A DNA stretch of 64,000 bases from Paraburkholderia kirstenboschensis. GTDB lineage: Bacteria > Pseudomonadota > Gammaproteobacteria > Burkholderiales > Burkholderiaceae. Below are positions 18,051-26,422 of this stretch, piece by piece. Position 1 is the stretch's first letter, and the number at the start of each line of letters is the position of its first letter. The notes below the pieces were generated by a model, which had not been told where the DNA came from, searched no databases, and worked only from the letters and a program-made list of their open reading frames with translations. The DNA is taken from positions 62,001 to 126,000 of the forward strand of contig NZ_CAJHCR010000016.1 in NCBI RefSeq assembly GCF_904848585.1. Reading direction: 5' to 3'. The position numbers and the translations under genes are program-made.

Positions 18051-18868
18051 GACTGACCTCCGCCGACGCCAAAATCCGCCGCCAGCGGCGTCTTGCTCGG
18101 ATAGTGAAATTTGAACGGGCCGTCTGGCGCGCCGTCGATGAATTGCCGCACCGTCGGGTCATTGGACGCACGCAGTTGCGCGGGCGTGCCCTCGGCGTGG
18201 ACGCCGCCGTTTGCCAGAAAATAAACGTAATCGGCGATGGCGAACGATTCCGGCACGTCGTGCGTCACCAGAATAGACGTCGCGCCGAGCGCCTGATTGA
18301 GCGCCCGGATGAGGTTAGCCGTGATGCCGAGCGAGATCGGATCGAGACCGGCGAACGGCTCGTCGTACATCATCAGTTCGGGGTCGAGGGCGATGGCGCG
18401 CGCGAGCGCCACGCGCCGTGCCATGCCGCCCGAAATTTCCGACGGCAGCAGGTCGCGCGCGCCACGCAGGCCGACCGCGTTGAGCTTCATCAGCACGAGG
18501 TCGCGGATGAGTTCCTCGGGAAGCTCGGTATGCTCGCGCAGCGCGAATGCGACGTTCTCGAACACCGACATGTCTGTAAACAGCGCGCCGAACTGGAACA
18601 ACATGCCCATCTTGCGGCGCAGTGCGTACAGGCCTTCGCGCGTCTGTGCGCCGACGTTCTCGCCGTCGAACAGAATCTCGCCGCGCTGGGCGCGCACCAG
18701 ACCGCCGATCAGCCGTAGCACCGTGGTCTTGCCGCAACCCGAGCCGCCCATGACCGCGACGACCTGACCGCGCTTGAAGCGCAGGTTCAGGTTCGACAGG
18801 ACGAGCCGGTCGCCGTAACCGAAGTCGACATTGCGCAGCTCGAGTAAGGTCTCGGAGGGGGAAGACAC
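18047..18868 (-). CDS. mlaF: Phospholipid transporter ATPase MlaF
   Basis: MlaF is the ATPase of MlaFEDB. The 273-residue protein carries Walker A GGSGCGKTTVLRLIGG, signature SGGMARRVALARAI, Walker B LMMYDEPFAGLDP and H-loop VTHDVPE. It is the first gene of the mla part of the block. It begins 93 bp after thiE, so a promoter in that short gap or read-through from the thi genes must serve it. No strong promoter is visible to me. Confidence 0.96.
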   Translation of the reverse strand: MSSPSETLLELRNVDFGYGDRLVLSNLNLRFKRGQVVAVMGGSGCGKTTVLRLIGGLVRAQRGEILFDGENVGAQTREGLYALRRKMGMLFQFGALFTDMSVFENVAFALREHTELPEELIRDLVLMKLNAVGLRGARDLLPSEISGGMARRVALARAIALDPELMMYDEPFAGLDPISLGITANLIRALNQALGATSILVTHDVPESFAIADYVYFLANGGVHAEGTPAQLRASNDPTVRQFIDGAPDGPFKFHYPSKTPLAADFGVGGGQS

Positions 18869-18961
18869 TGACTGACAGTCCTTTTACACGGAAGGCCGAA
18901 TTATAGGGCCATCATGCAAAAGTTGCCGTGAGGTGCCCTGTCCCTTAACGAATCATCCGGA

Positions 18962-20074
18962 TTATCGCGTAAACCCTTGCTGCAGTGCGGAAACTGCGGC
19001 AGCGGGATCGGCTGCTTCTGTCACGGCGCGCACGACCGCGGCGCACCCTACACCGGTTGCGAGCACTTGGGGCAGCACCTGCAGATCAATCCCGCCGATG
19101 GCGACCAGCGGCACGACGCCGTCCAGCAGACGGACATAGCGCGCGAGGCGCTTGAGGCCCTGCGGCGCAGTGGGCATCACCTTGGTCGTGGTCGGAAACA
19201 CCGCGCCCAATGCGATGTAACTAGGACGAAAATGCAACGCCTTCAGAATTTCGTAGAAACCGTGAGTTGAGAGTCCAAGCCGCACGCCGGCCGCGGCGAG
19301 CGCCGACAGATCCGCCGTATGCACGTCTTCCTGGCCCAGATGCACGCCGTAAGCGCCCGCATCGAGCGCGGCCTGCCAGTGGTCGTTGATGAAAACCTGC
19401 GCGTCGTGCTGGCGCCCCGCAGCCACGCAGCGGGCGATTTCTCGCTGAAGCTCGTCGGCGGGATGGGCGGACTTCCGGCGCAACTGCACCGTTTTCACGC
19501 CGAAGCCAGCCACCCGTTCGACCCACTCCGCGCTCGGCAGAACCGGATACAGCCCAAGCCGCTCCGGGCAGCGCGGAAAGGCCTGCGCCGGCGCCTGCGG
19601 CAAACCGGCAAGGCGCGGGAAAGTCGCCAGATCGCAGGGGAAAGCGTCACCGTCGGCGTTGGTCCGCGTTTCGTCGCCGTCGCGCCACGCGAGCGCCAGC
19701 ACGAGCGCGTCGTGCGGATCGAAACCGCAATCGAGAAATGCGGCCAGCGCGGGAATCCAGTCTTCCGCGAGATGCCCTTCAAGACGATATTTTTCGCCGC
19801 CCAAGTGCAGCGTGGCCTTGTTCTCGGCGGCTTCGACCACCGCCGCGCCCCTTACCAGCCAGTGCGCCATCTGCTCGCCGTGGCGCGCCGCGTCGGCGAG
19901 CACTATCAGGTCGCCGCCGTTCGGCTCGTCCGGCGCGGTCAAACAGATACGCCACGGCGCGTGAGTAGGCGGCCAGTCGCCGAGGCGCGCGCGGATGCGC
20001 TCAGTCGCCTCAGTGAGTTCGTCGGCGGGCGGCCAGAACAGGTCGCGGTCTTTCAGAGCCAATGTTTGCGTCAT
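18962..20074 (-). CDS. thiE: Thiamine-phosphate synthase ThiE with N-terminal extension
   Basis: ThiE couples HMP-PP with the thiazole phosphate to make thiamine phosphate. The C-terminal ~200 residues are a standard ThiE barrel: KTVQLRRKS, INDHWQAALDAGAYGVHLGQ, GLSTHGFYE, ALGAVFPTTTK and VAIGGI. The first ~170 residues are an extra domain without a catalytic motif I can assign. Its segment FDPHDALVLALAWRDGD faintly recalls the C-terminal helix of ThiD-type kinases. The start overlaps the thiG stop by 4 bp (20071-20074). Confidence 0.92.
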   Translation of the reverse strand: MTQTLALKDRDLFWPPADELTEATERIRARLGDWPPTHAPWRICLTAPDEPNGGDLIVLADAARHGEQMAHWLVRGAAVVEAAENKATLHLGGEKYRLEGHLAEDWIPALAAFLDCGFDPHDALVLALAWRDGDETRTNADGDAFPCDLATFPRLAGLPQAPAQAFPRCPERLGLYPVLPSAEWVERVAGFGVKTVQLRRKSAHPADELQREIARCVAAGRQHDAQVFINDHWQAALDAGAYGVHLGQEDVHTADLSALAAAGVRLGLSTHGFYEILKALHFRPSYIALGAVFPTTTKVMPTAPQGLKRLARYVRLLDGVVPLVAIGGIDLQVLPQVLATGVGCAAVVRAVTEAADPAAAVSALQQGFTR

Positions 20075-20892
20075 GCGGCGCTCCCGTCCTGATGCCAGAA
20101 CGGCATGCCGACCACCGGCGTGCTCGCGTGCGCGCTCTCGCGCTCGGCCATCGGTCCCGCCAGAAACGCCTGGCGCCCCGCTTCGACGCCCAGCGCGAAA
20201 GCGCGCGCCATCGCGTCCGGATGCGTGGCCTGCGACACGGCCGTGTTCAGCAGCACCCCGTCGAAGCCCCATTCCATCACCTGCGCCGCATGGGACGGCA
20301 CGCCAAGTCCGGCGTCGACGATGAGCGGCACGTCCGGCAGCCGCTCGCGCAGCACGCGCAAGCCGTACGGATTGATGACGCCCTTGCCGGTGCCGATCGG
20401 CGCGCCCCAAGGCATCAGCGCTTCGCAACCGGCATCCAGCAGACGGCGGCCGATCACGAGGTCTTCGGTGCAATACGGCAGCACCTTGAAGCCGTCTTTG
20501 ACGAGCTTCGCGGCCGCTTCGATCAGACCGACCGGATCGGGTTGCAATGTGTAGTCGTCGCCGATCAGTTCGAGCTTGATCCACTCGGTTTCGAAGATTT
20601 CGCGTGCCATGTGCGCGGTCGCCACAGCCTCGCCGACGGTCAGGCACCCTGCCGTATTGGGCAGCAACGGCACGCCATGGCGCTTGAGCAGATCGAAGAA
20701 GCCGGCTTCGGCGCCGCCTTCGTTCATCTGCCGGCGCAGCGCGACCGTCACCATGCCGGGCTGGGCGGCGTCAATGGAATCCGACAGCGATTGCAGCGAC
20801 GGGTAACGCGACGTGCCAAGCAGCACGCGGCTCGCGAAGGGTTGGCCGTACAGCGTGAGCGCGTCGGCGGCCTGTGGGGTAGTCATTTGCAT
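20071..20892 (-). CDS. thiG: Thiazole synthase ThiG
   Basis: ThiG forms the thiazole ring of thiamine from DXP, dehydroglycine and ThiS thiocarboxylate. The 273-residue barrel has LLGTSRYPS, the Schiff-base lysine in TEWIKLELIGDD, and PLIVDAGLGVPSHA. I start at ATG 20890-20892, 30 bp after thiS. A TTG further upstream (20910) and an ATG two codons downstream (20886) are alternatives; AGGA motifs lie close upstream of the chosen start. Confidence 0.95.
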   Translation of the reverse strand: MQMTTPQAADALTLYGQPFASRVLLGTSRYPSLQSLSDSIDAAQPGMVTVALRRQMNEGGAEAGFFDLLKRHGVPLLPNTAGCLTVGEAVATAHMAREIFETEWIKLELIGDDYTLQPDPVGLIEAAAKLVKDGFKVLPYCTEDLVIGRRLLDAGCEALMPWGAPIGTGKGVINPYGLRVLRERLPDVPLIVDAGLGVPSHAAQVMEWGFDGVLLNTAVSQATHPDAMARAFALGVEAGRQAFLAGPMAERESAHASTPVVGMPFWHQDGSAA

Positions 20893-20922
20893 GGTCCTGG
20901 TCTCCTGCAATGCGTGGCGGCT

Positions 20923-21120
20923 TTAGCCGCCGGCCACGGGTTGCACGACATCGAGCTTGTCGCCCGGTTGCAGCGCGCGCGCCGCGTGCTGCGCGCGCGC
21001 GACGAAATCGCCGTTCAGCGCGACGGCGAACGGCGGCCGCGCGCCGTAAGCGGCGAGCGCATCGGCGACAGTCGCGCCTTCGGGCAGCGACAGCGGCTTC
21101 TGGTTGATGTGAATGTCCAT
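20923..21120 (-). CDS. thiS: Sulfur carrier protein ThiS
   Basis: ThiS is the ubiquitin-like sulfur carrier for thiazole formation. The 65-residue protein starts MDIHINQKPLSLPEG and ends in the obligatory Gly-Gly (VQPVAGG), which is adenylated and thiocarboxylated. It lies between thiO (71 bp) and thiG (30 bp) in the riboswitch-controlled thi operon. Confidence 0.95.
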   Translation of the reverse strand: MDIHINQKPLSLPEGATVADALAAYGARPPFAVALNGDFVARAQHAARALQPGDKLDVVQPVAGG

Positions 21121-21191
21121 GATGTTCGAATACGTTTCAGTCGATGGCTAAAGCACAAGCGTGCTAACGGCACTGCGGCACGGTTTGGCGC

Positions 21192-22322
21192 TCATGCCGG
21201 CTCCCGCGCGCAGTCGTGCTGGAAAAGCTCGCTCCAGCGCGCGCCGCGCTGCCAGTCCGCGAACGCGTCGGCGTTGCCGATGCGCCCGTCCAGCAGCGCC
21301 GCTGCGAAGCGCACGGCTTCGTCGGCGACTTCGGGCACGATCATGTAGCCGTGCCGATAAAGTCCGTTCACGCGCATTGTCTGCGCGCCGTCCCAAAGCA
21401 ACGCCGGCCGATGATCGGGCAAGGTCGGGCGGCACTGCGAATTCAGCTCGAGAATGCGAGCCTCGCCAAAGCCCGGATGCACGGAAAACGCCGCACTCAG
21501 AAGCTCCAGCGCGGAACGCACGCTGACGGGCGACATATCCTCGCCCTCCACCTCGGTCGCGCCGATCACGTAGAGGTCGTCCTGCTTCGGCGCGATATAG
21601 AGCGGATAGCGCGGATGCAGCAGCCGCACCGGGCGCGTCAGGTTGATGCCCGGCGCATGCACGCGTGCGACTTCACCGCGAATGCCGCGCAGCGTCGGCA
21701 GCACGGGTTTGGCGCCGAGTCCGCGGCAGTCGATCGTGACGCGTGCGGGCGGCAGCGCGCCGTCGCTGACGGGCGTATTCCAGTGGGTCTGAACGCCGCG
21801 TTGAGCAAGCCCCGCCGCAAGCGCGCGAAGCACCTGACGGTTGTCGAGCTGGCCCTCGCGCGGCAGGAGCCAGCCCTGGTTGAAGCGTCCCGCCAGCGCG
21901 GGCTCGGCCGCGCCGAGCTGGGCTCCGGCCAGCGTGACGAAGCCGCCCTCCAGCAATTCGGCCGGCGCGTTCGAACGCACACGTCTTTCGAACAACGGCG
22001 CCTCGGTGCGATCCGCGTGATGCCAGACGACGAGCGTGCCATTGCGCTGAAAGAACACCGGTTCGGGCAGTTCAGCCAGCACTTGCGGCCAGGTATCGAG
22101 CGAGGCCGCGCCCAGTCGCGTGATCAGAAGTTCGGCACTCGCGGCTTCGGCAAGCGGCGCCAGCATTGCTGCGGCGACCCACGCGGCGGCTTGCGAACCG
22201 GCTGCGTCGCCGCGCTCATAGAGCGCGACGCGATGCCCTTGCCCAGCAAGCCGCCACGCGACGAGACGCCCGCACAGGCCGCCGCCGAGCACCGCGAAAT
22301 CGGGTTGTGCGGCGTGGCTCAT
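21192..22322 (-). CDS. thiO: Glycine oxidase ThiO
   Basis: ThiO is the FAD-dependent oxidase that makes dehydroglycine for thiazole synthesis. The 376-residue protein starts MSHAAQPDFAVLGGGLCGR with the GxGxxG-type dinucleotide fold. It has the DAO-family C-terminal region VIGATEVEGEDMSPVS and NSQCRPTLPDHRPAL. I start at ATG 22320-22322; the longer reading runs into the riboswitch leader. It is the first gene after the TPP riboswitch. Confidence 0.92.
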   Translation of the reverse strand: MSHAAQPDFAVLGGGLCGRLVAWRLAGQGHRVALYERGDAAGSQAAAWVAAAMLAPLAEAASAELLITRLGAASLDTWPQVLAELPEPVFFQRNGTLVVWHHADRTEAPLFERRVRSNAPAELLEGGFVTLAGAQLGAAEPALAGRFNQGWLLPREGQLDNRQVLRALAAGLAQRGVQTHWNTPVSDGALPPARVTIDCRGLGAKPVLPTLRGIRGEVARVHAPGINLTRPVRLLHPRYPLYIAPKQDDLYVIGATEVEGEDMSPVSVRSALELLSAAFSVHPGFGEARILELNSQCRPTLPDHRPALLWDGAQTMRVNGLYRHGYMIVPEVADEAVRFAAALLDGRIGNADAFADWQRGARWSELFQHDCAREPA

Positions 22323-22443
22323 CGTGCGCGCTCCAATTCGATGCAACGGGCAATGGCAATGCAGTGCACGCCACCGGCGACGCGACAAGGAGCAAGAAAC
22401 ATAACTGAAGAATAGGCGGTCATCGAGTCCTTTCCGTACGGCT

Positions 22444-22505
22444 AAAAAGAAGCGCGTACCCAGGACGAAACCGGCGGGCAAGGCCGGCCAGGCAATAGCG
22501 CGCTC
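22444..22505 (-). terminator. Candidate intrinsic terminator of the thi riboswitch
   Basis: Read on the minus strand, GAGCGCG (22499-22505) can pair with CGCGCTT, and the 3' arm is followed by CTTTTT (22444-22450 region). An inner CCGGC/GCCGG stem strengthens it. It lies 45-105 bases after the TPP aptamer and about 120 bases before thiO, where an expression platform would be expected. Ligand-dependent formation is inferred, not shown. Confidence 0.5.
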
Positions 22506-22549
22506 CAATGAAGTACGCCGCCCGGCGGGGAATGGAAGACTGGCTGCTT

Positions 22550-22658
22550 CCGGAAACTTCCCGCGCCGGTATTACCCGGATCGGGTGCAAAGGGTCTCTC
22601 TCAGCCTCGCTGCCGCAGCGTGAAAATCACGCCGCTCAAGTGCGAAGCACCCCTGTTT
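22550..22658 (-). promoter_or_regulatory. TPP (THI-box) riboswitch
   Basis: The minus strand contains the conserved THI-box landmarks in order: CAGGGGTGC at the 5' side (~22,655), GGCTGAGAGAGACCCTTTG (~22,590-22,608), ACCCGATCCGGGTAATACC (~22,570-22,588), and a closing GGGAAGT. This is the thiamine-pyrophosphate aptamer in the leader of thiO-thiS-thiG-thiE. The rest of the 693-bp gap up to the divergent gene at 23,015 holds no gene I can support; it should contain promoters for both directions. Confidence 0.95.
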
Positions 22659-23014
22659 CGTCGAAGGTCATTAGACCATAAAAGGCGCGGCGCTCGCAAA
22701 CGAGCGGCGCGCGATATCGCACGCGCCTTGATCCGGCACCGCGTTTGGCGTCACCGATATCGGCGGCGCGGCGCTCTGGCACAATGCCAGCAGAGATGGC
22801 GCGGCGAATGCGGCAGTACGCCGGGCCCGGCGGCGCGTTGCGGCAACGCATGCACAACACCCGCAGCGTGATCGTCGGGAAAACTTGCGCCGATCATTAA
22901 TTTTCGCTTAAGGGCTTCGCGCCAGAATCGGCGATCGTACCGGCGGCGCTCGCCGGATGTCGCGACCCGCACAGGCACAACAGCCCGAATGGAACAGCAA
23001 TCCTCAGGACGCTC

Positions 23015-24766
23015 ATGACAACGAATACATCCGTCAGCCCCGCGCTGCCGCCCGACGAGAAAGTCTCCGCATGGAGCCTGATCAAGCCCTACTGGGTGTC
23101 GGAAGAACGCAAGACGGCGTGGGCGTTGCTCCTCGCGATCATCGTGATGAATCTGCTGGTCGTGTGGATCAACGTCCGGCTCAACCGCTGGAGCGCGGAC
23201 TTCTACAACGCGCTGCAAACCAAGAACGTGCGGGACTTCCCGCATCTGCTGATGGTGTTTTCAGGGCTCGCGTTCGGCTACATCATTCTCGCGGTCTACG
23301 GGCGTTATATGCGGCAGATGCTCGGGTTCCGCTGGCGTCAGTGGCTCACCACGCGCTATCTGAACGAGTGGCTGCACGACAGCGCGTTCTACCGGATCGA
23401 GCGCGACCGCCTCGCCGACAACCCCGACCAGCGGATCAGCGACGACCTTCAGTCGTTCGCCACCACCACGCTGTCGCTCACGCTCGACCTGCTGTCCACT
23501 GTCGTCACGCTGGTGTCGTTCATCACGATCCTGTGGTCGCTCGCCGGCGCACTGACCATCGCGCTCGGCGGCGTACCGCTGCACATCCCCGGCTATATGG
23601 TGTGGGCGGCCGCGCTTTACGCGGTGGTCGGATCGCTCGTGATCCAGAAAGTCGGCCACCCGCTCGTGCCGATCAACTATCAGGCGCAGAAAGTCGAGGC
23701 GGATTTCCGTTTCGGCCTGATCCGTCTGCGTGAAAACGCGGAGCAGATCGCCTTCTACAACGGCATGGACACGGAGAAGAAAAACGCGCATTCGCTGTTC
23801 GGCCGGATCCGCGACAACTGGTGGCAGGTCATGAAGTACACGAAGCGGTTGACCTTCGTGCTGAGCTTTTACGGCCAGATCGCGATCATTTTCCCGCTCG
23901 TCGTGGCCGCGCCGCGCTACTTCGCGGGCGCCTTCACGTTCGGCGTGCTGATGCAGATTTCGAGCGCGTTCGGCACCGTCAGCGATTCGTTCTCGTGGTT
24001 CATCAACAGTTACTCGACGCTCGTCGAGTGGCGCGCGACCGTGAACCGGTTGCGCGAATTCAAGCGGGTCGTGCATGCGCCGCGTCTGAAGGAATCGGTC
24101 TCGCCCGCCACCGCGCACGGCGGCATCAACCTCCATTTCGTCGATGCCGACTCGCTCACCACCGACGGCCTCAAGCTCGCGCTTCCCAACGGCAGTCCGC
24201 TGTCGCGCATCCGCGATATCGCGATCGAACCCGGCTCACGGTGGCTCGTGCGCGGCGCATCCGGCTCGGGCAAGAGCACGCTGATGCGCGCGCTCGCGGG
24301 CCTCTGGCCGTTCGGCGACGGCTCGATAGACGCGCCGGTCAACGCGCGCATGATGTTCATCCCGCAGGTCAGCTACATGCCGATCGGCACGCTGAAGGCA
24401 GCGCTCACCTATCCGTCGGCAGCCGACACTTATACCGACGACGAATGCCGCGAGGCGCTCGTCACCTGCCATCTGTCGCACTACGCGGACCGTTTGCAGG
24501 AATCGGGGCACTGGACGCGCATGTTGTCGCCGGGCGAGCAACAGCGTCTCGCCGCCGCACGCGTGCTGCTGCACAAGCCGGACTACCTGTTCCTCGACGA
24601 AGCGACGAGCGCGCTCGACGCCGAAAACGAAGCGCGGCTCTATCGCCTCTTCACCGAGCGCCTGCCGAAGGCGGCGATTGTCAGCGTCGCGCACCGCGAA
24701 TCGCTTGCTGCGTTCCATGACGAGACGCTCGAAGTCGAGCGCTCCAGCGAAGCGGTCGCCGCATGA
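23015..24766 (+). CDS. ABC transporter, fused permease-ATPase, SbmA/BacA (YddA)-like
   Basis: A 583-residue half-transporter with an N-terminal SbmA/BacA-type membrane domain (~residues 20-340) and a C-terminal ATPase. Family marks are WRQWLTTRYLNEWL and NPDQRISDD. The ATPase has Walker A GASGSGKSTLMRALAG, signature LSPGEQQRLAAARVL and Walker B YLFLDEATSALD. Homologues include E. coli YddA and the peptide or cobalamin importers of mycobacteria; the substrate here is unknown. It is coupled to the following SDR gene by a 4-bp overlap. Confidence 0.92.
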   Translation: MTTNTSVSPALPPDEKVSAWSLIKPYWVSEERKTAWALLLAIIVMNLLVVWINVRLNRWSADFYNALQTKNVRDFPHLLMVFSGLAFGYIILAVYGRYMRQMLGFRWRQWLTTRYLNEWLHDSAFYRIERDRLADNPDQRISDDLQSFATTTLSLTLDLLSTVVTLVSFITILWSLAGALTIALGGVPLHIPGYMVWAAALYAVVGSLVIQKVGHPLVPINYQAQKVEADFRFGLIRLRENAEQIAFYNGMDTEKKNAHSLFGRIRDNWWQVMKYTKRLTFVLSFYGQIAIIFPLVVAAPRYFAGAFTFGVLMQISSAFGTVSDSFSWFINSYSTLVEWRATVNRLREFKRVVHAPRLKESVSPATAHGGINLHFVDADSLTTDGLKLALPNGSPLSRIRDIAIEPGSRWLVRGASGSGKSTLMRALAGLWPFGDGSIDAPVNARMMFIPQVSYMPIGTLKAALTYPSAADTYTDDECREALVTCHLSHYADRLQESGHWTRMLSPGEQQRLAAARVLLHKPDYLFLDEATSALDAENEARLYRLFTERLPKAAIVSVAHRESLAAFHDETLEVERSSEAVAA

Positions 24767-25638
24767 TTTCCGACAGCGACGCGGCGAGCGGCGGCAGCGC
24801 GGCTTTCGAGCGCGTCGTACTGATCACCGGCGCGGGGTCGGGAATTGGGGCGGCGCTGGCCCGGCGGCTCGCTGCCCCGCGCACGGCCGCCTTCCAGATG
24901 GCCGCTCCGGGGGCAGGCGCCACGCCGAGGGCCGCGCCCTTGACCGGCACCCCACGCATTGCGCTGATGCTGCACGCACGCGGCGCCGATCACGAATCGC
25001 GTCAGCGTCTCGCCCAGGTTGCCGCCGATTGCAGCGCGAACGGCGCGGCCTGCGCCACCGTCTTCGGCGACCTCGCCGAGCGAGGCGCGGCCGAACATGT
25101 GGTGCACCAAACGCTCGCAACCTTCGGCGCGCTCGATCAACTGGTCGCCAACGCAGGTCACGCGCAACGCCAAACCCTGCAGACACTCGACCCCGACACG
25201 CTGAGCGCAGCGTTCGCCGCGATGCCGGCCGCGTTTGCAGCGCTTGTGAAACGCGCCACGCCGGCACTGGAAACGTCGAGGCGCGGACGCGTGATCGCGC
25301 TCAGTTCGTTCGTCGCACACCGGTATCGCGCCGACGCGCCGTTTACCGCCACAGCGGCCGCCAAGGCGGCGCTGGAATCGCTCGCGAAAACCGCGGCTGC
25401 CGAACTCGCGCCGCATGGCGTGACCGTCAATTGCGTCGCGCCCGGCTATACGCGCAAGGATCGCGGGCCGAGCGCCGATAACGCCGCCGTGTGGACGCAC
25501 GCGGCCGAGTCGACGCCGCTTGGCCACATCGCCGAGCCGGCCGACGTCGCGGCGCTGATTGCATTTCTGCTTTCCGACGAAGCCCGTCACATCACCGGCC
25601 AGGTGATTCACGTCGACGGCGGATTGACCTTGGGTTGA
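24763..25638 (+). CDS. SDR-family protein lacking the catalytic tyrosine
   Basis: A 291-residue Rossmann protein. The nucleotide motif LITGAGSGIG, the NAG motif (VANAGH) and the C-terminal GQVIHVDGGLTLG are intact. Instead of YxxxK the active-site region reads TATAAAK, so Thr stands where Tyr is expected and Lys is kept. An Ala/Pro-rich insertion of ~25 residues follows the GxxxGxG helix. Its start overlaps the ABC transporter stop (24763-24766). The substrate is unknown, and activity as a normal dehydrogenase is doubtful. Confidence 0.85.
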   Translation: MISDSDAASGGSAAFERVVLITGAGSGIGAALARRLAAPRTAAFQMAAPGAGATPRAAPLTGTPRIALMLHARGADHESRQRLAQVAADCSANGAACATVFGDLAERGAAEHVVHQTLATFGALDQLVANAGHAQRQTLQTLDPDTLSAAFAAMPAAFAALVKRATPALETSRRGRVIALSSFVAHRYRADAPFTATAAAKAALESLAKTAAAELAPHGVTVNCVAPGYTRKDRGPSADNAAVWTHAAESTPLGHIAEPADVAALIAFLLSDEARHITGQVIHVDGGLTLG

Positions 25639-25875
25639 ACCACCGAGTCGAACGAGGGACGCGAGCAACTCGCCGGAACTACGGTCGCAAACAACGAAGC
25701 GGGCGACACGCGGGCAGCACAACGGCAAGATCCGGAAACACGCGAGAACAGTTCGAAAGCATTTGCGAAGCGGGCGAGCTTTTCCGCCCTTTGAAAAGAG
25801 TCCACTACAGCGACGATAGTCGTGCGAGCCCTCCCCTTGGCCCGCAGCCATTCACTGCTAACGGACTCTTCGCTC

Positions 25876-26337
25876 ATGTCACTCGATCGCCGCTCTCCTC
25901 ATTACACTCACCGCCTCGCGCTTGCTCTCGGCACAGCCATGCTGCTCGCGAGCGCCGCACAAGCAGCACAAACCACTCCGCCGAACGAGCCGGCTGACGT
26001 TTGCCCCGCGCTCAGGCACATCGTCGAGGCGTCCGACTTCAAGCAGTTGCATACGCAACCGGCCGCACAACTGCCGGGCGTCGCAAGTGCCGAAGATTGC
26101 CGCTCCAACGCGCACGCGTACGATTGCCACTGGCGCGCGCATTGGCAGGCCGACGGAGTGGTCAACGATCCGCTCGAAGAAATCGGCGCGGACATCGCCG
26201 CGTGCTTTCCGAACGTCGTGCACGACGTCAATACGCCGACACGCCAGCACTTCGTCGTCACGACCGCCGAGCGCCGCGTCAACGTGACGGCGAGCGTGCA
26301 AGGGCAAAACGAATTGCGCCTGCGCGTCACGCGCTAG
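25876..26337 (+). CDS. Secreted protein of unknown function
   Basis: A 153-residue protein with a Sec signal peptide (LALALGTAMLLASAAQAAQ, cleavage near AQA). The mature part has five cysteines, including VCPALRHI, AEDCRSNAHAYDCHW and AACFPNV, so periplasmic disulfides are likely. I do not recognise the family. The ATG at 25876 is chosen because it directly precedes the signal peptide; an upstream GTG (25822) would add a poor N-terminus. The 237 bp before it hold nothing I can name. Confidence 0.7.
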   Translation: MSLDRRSPHYTHRLALALGTAMLLASAAQAAQTTPPNEPADVCPALRHIVEASDFKQLHTQPAAQLPGVASAEDCRSNAHAYDCHWRAHWQADGVVNDPLEEIGADIAACFPNVVHDVNTPTRQHFVVTTAERRVNVTASVQGQNELRLRVTR

Positions 26338-26422
26338 GCGTCGGGACGATGCGCGTCTTCCTGCGTCCCGCGCATACGGTTGATCTCTGTTGCTCGTCCT
26401 CATCGCCACCTGGCTCTGCTTC

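Noticed and set aside
20075..20647. N-terminal extension of thiE into thiG
   Set aside because: The extra residues are an out-of-frame reading of thiG; the ATGA overlap at 20071-20074 gives a natural start.
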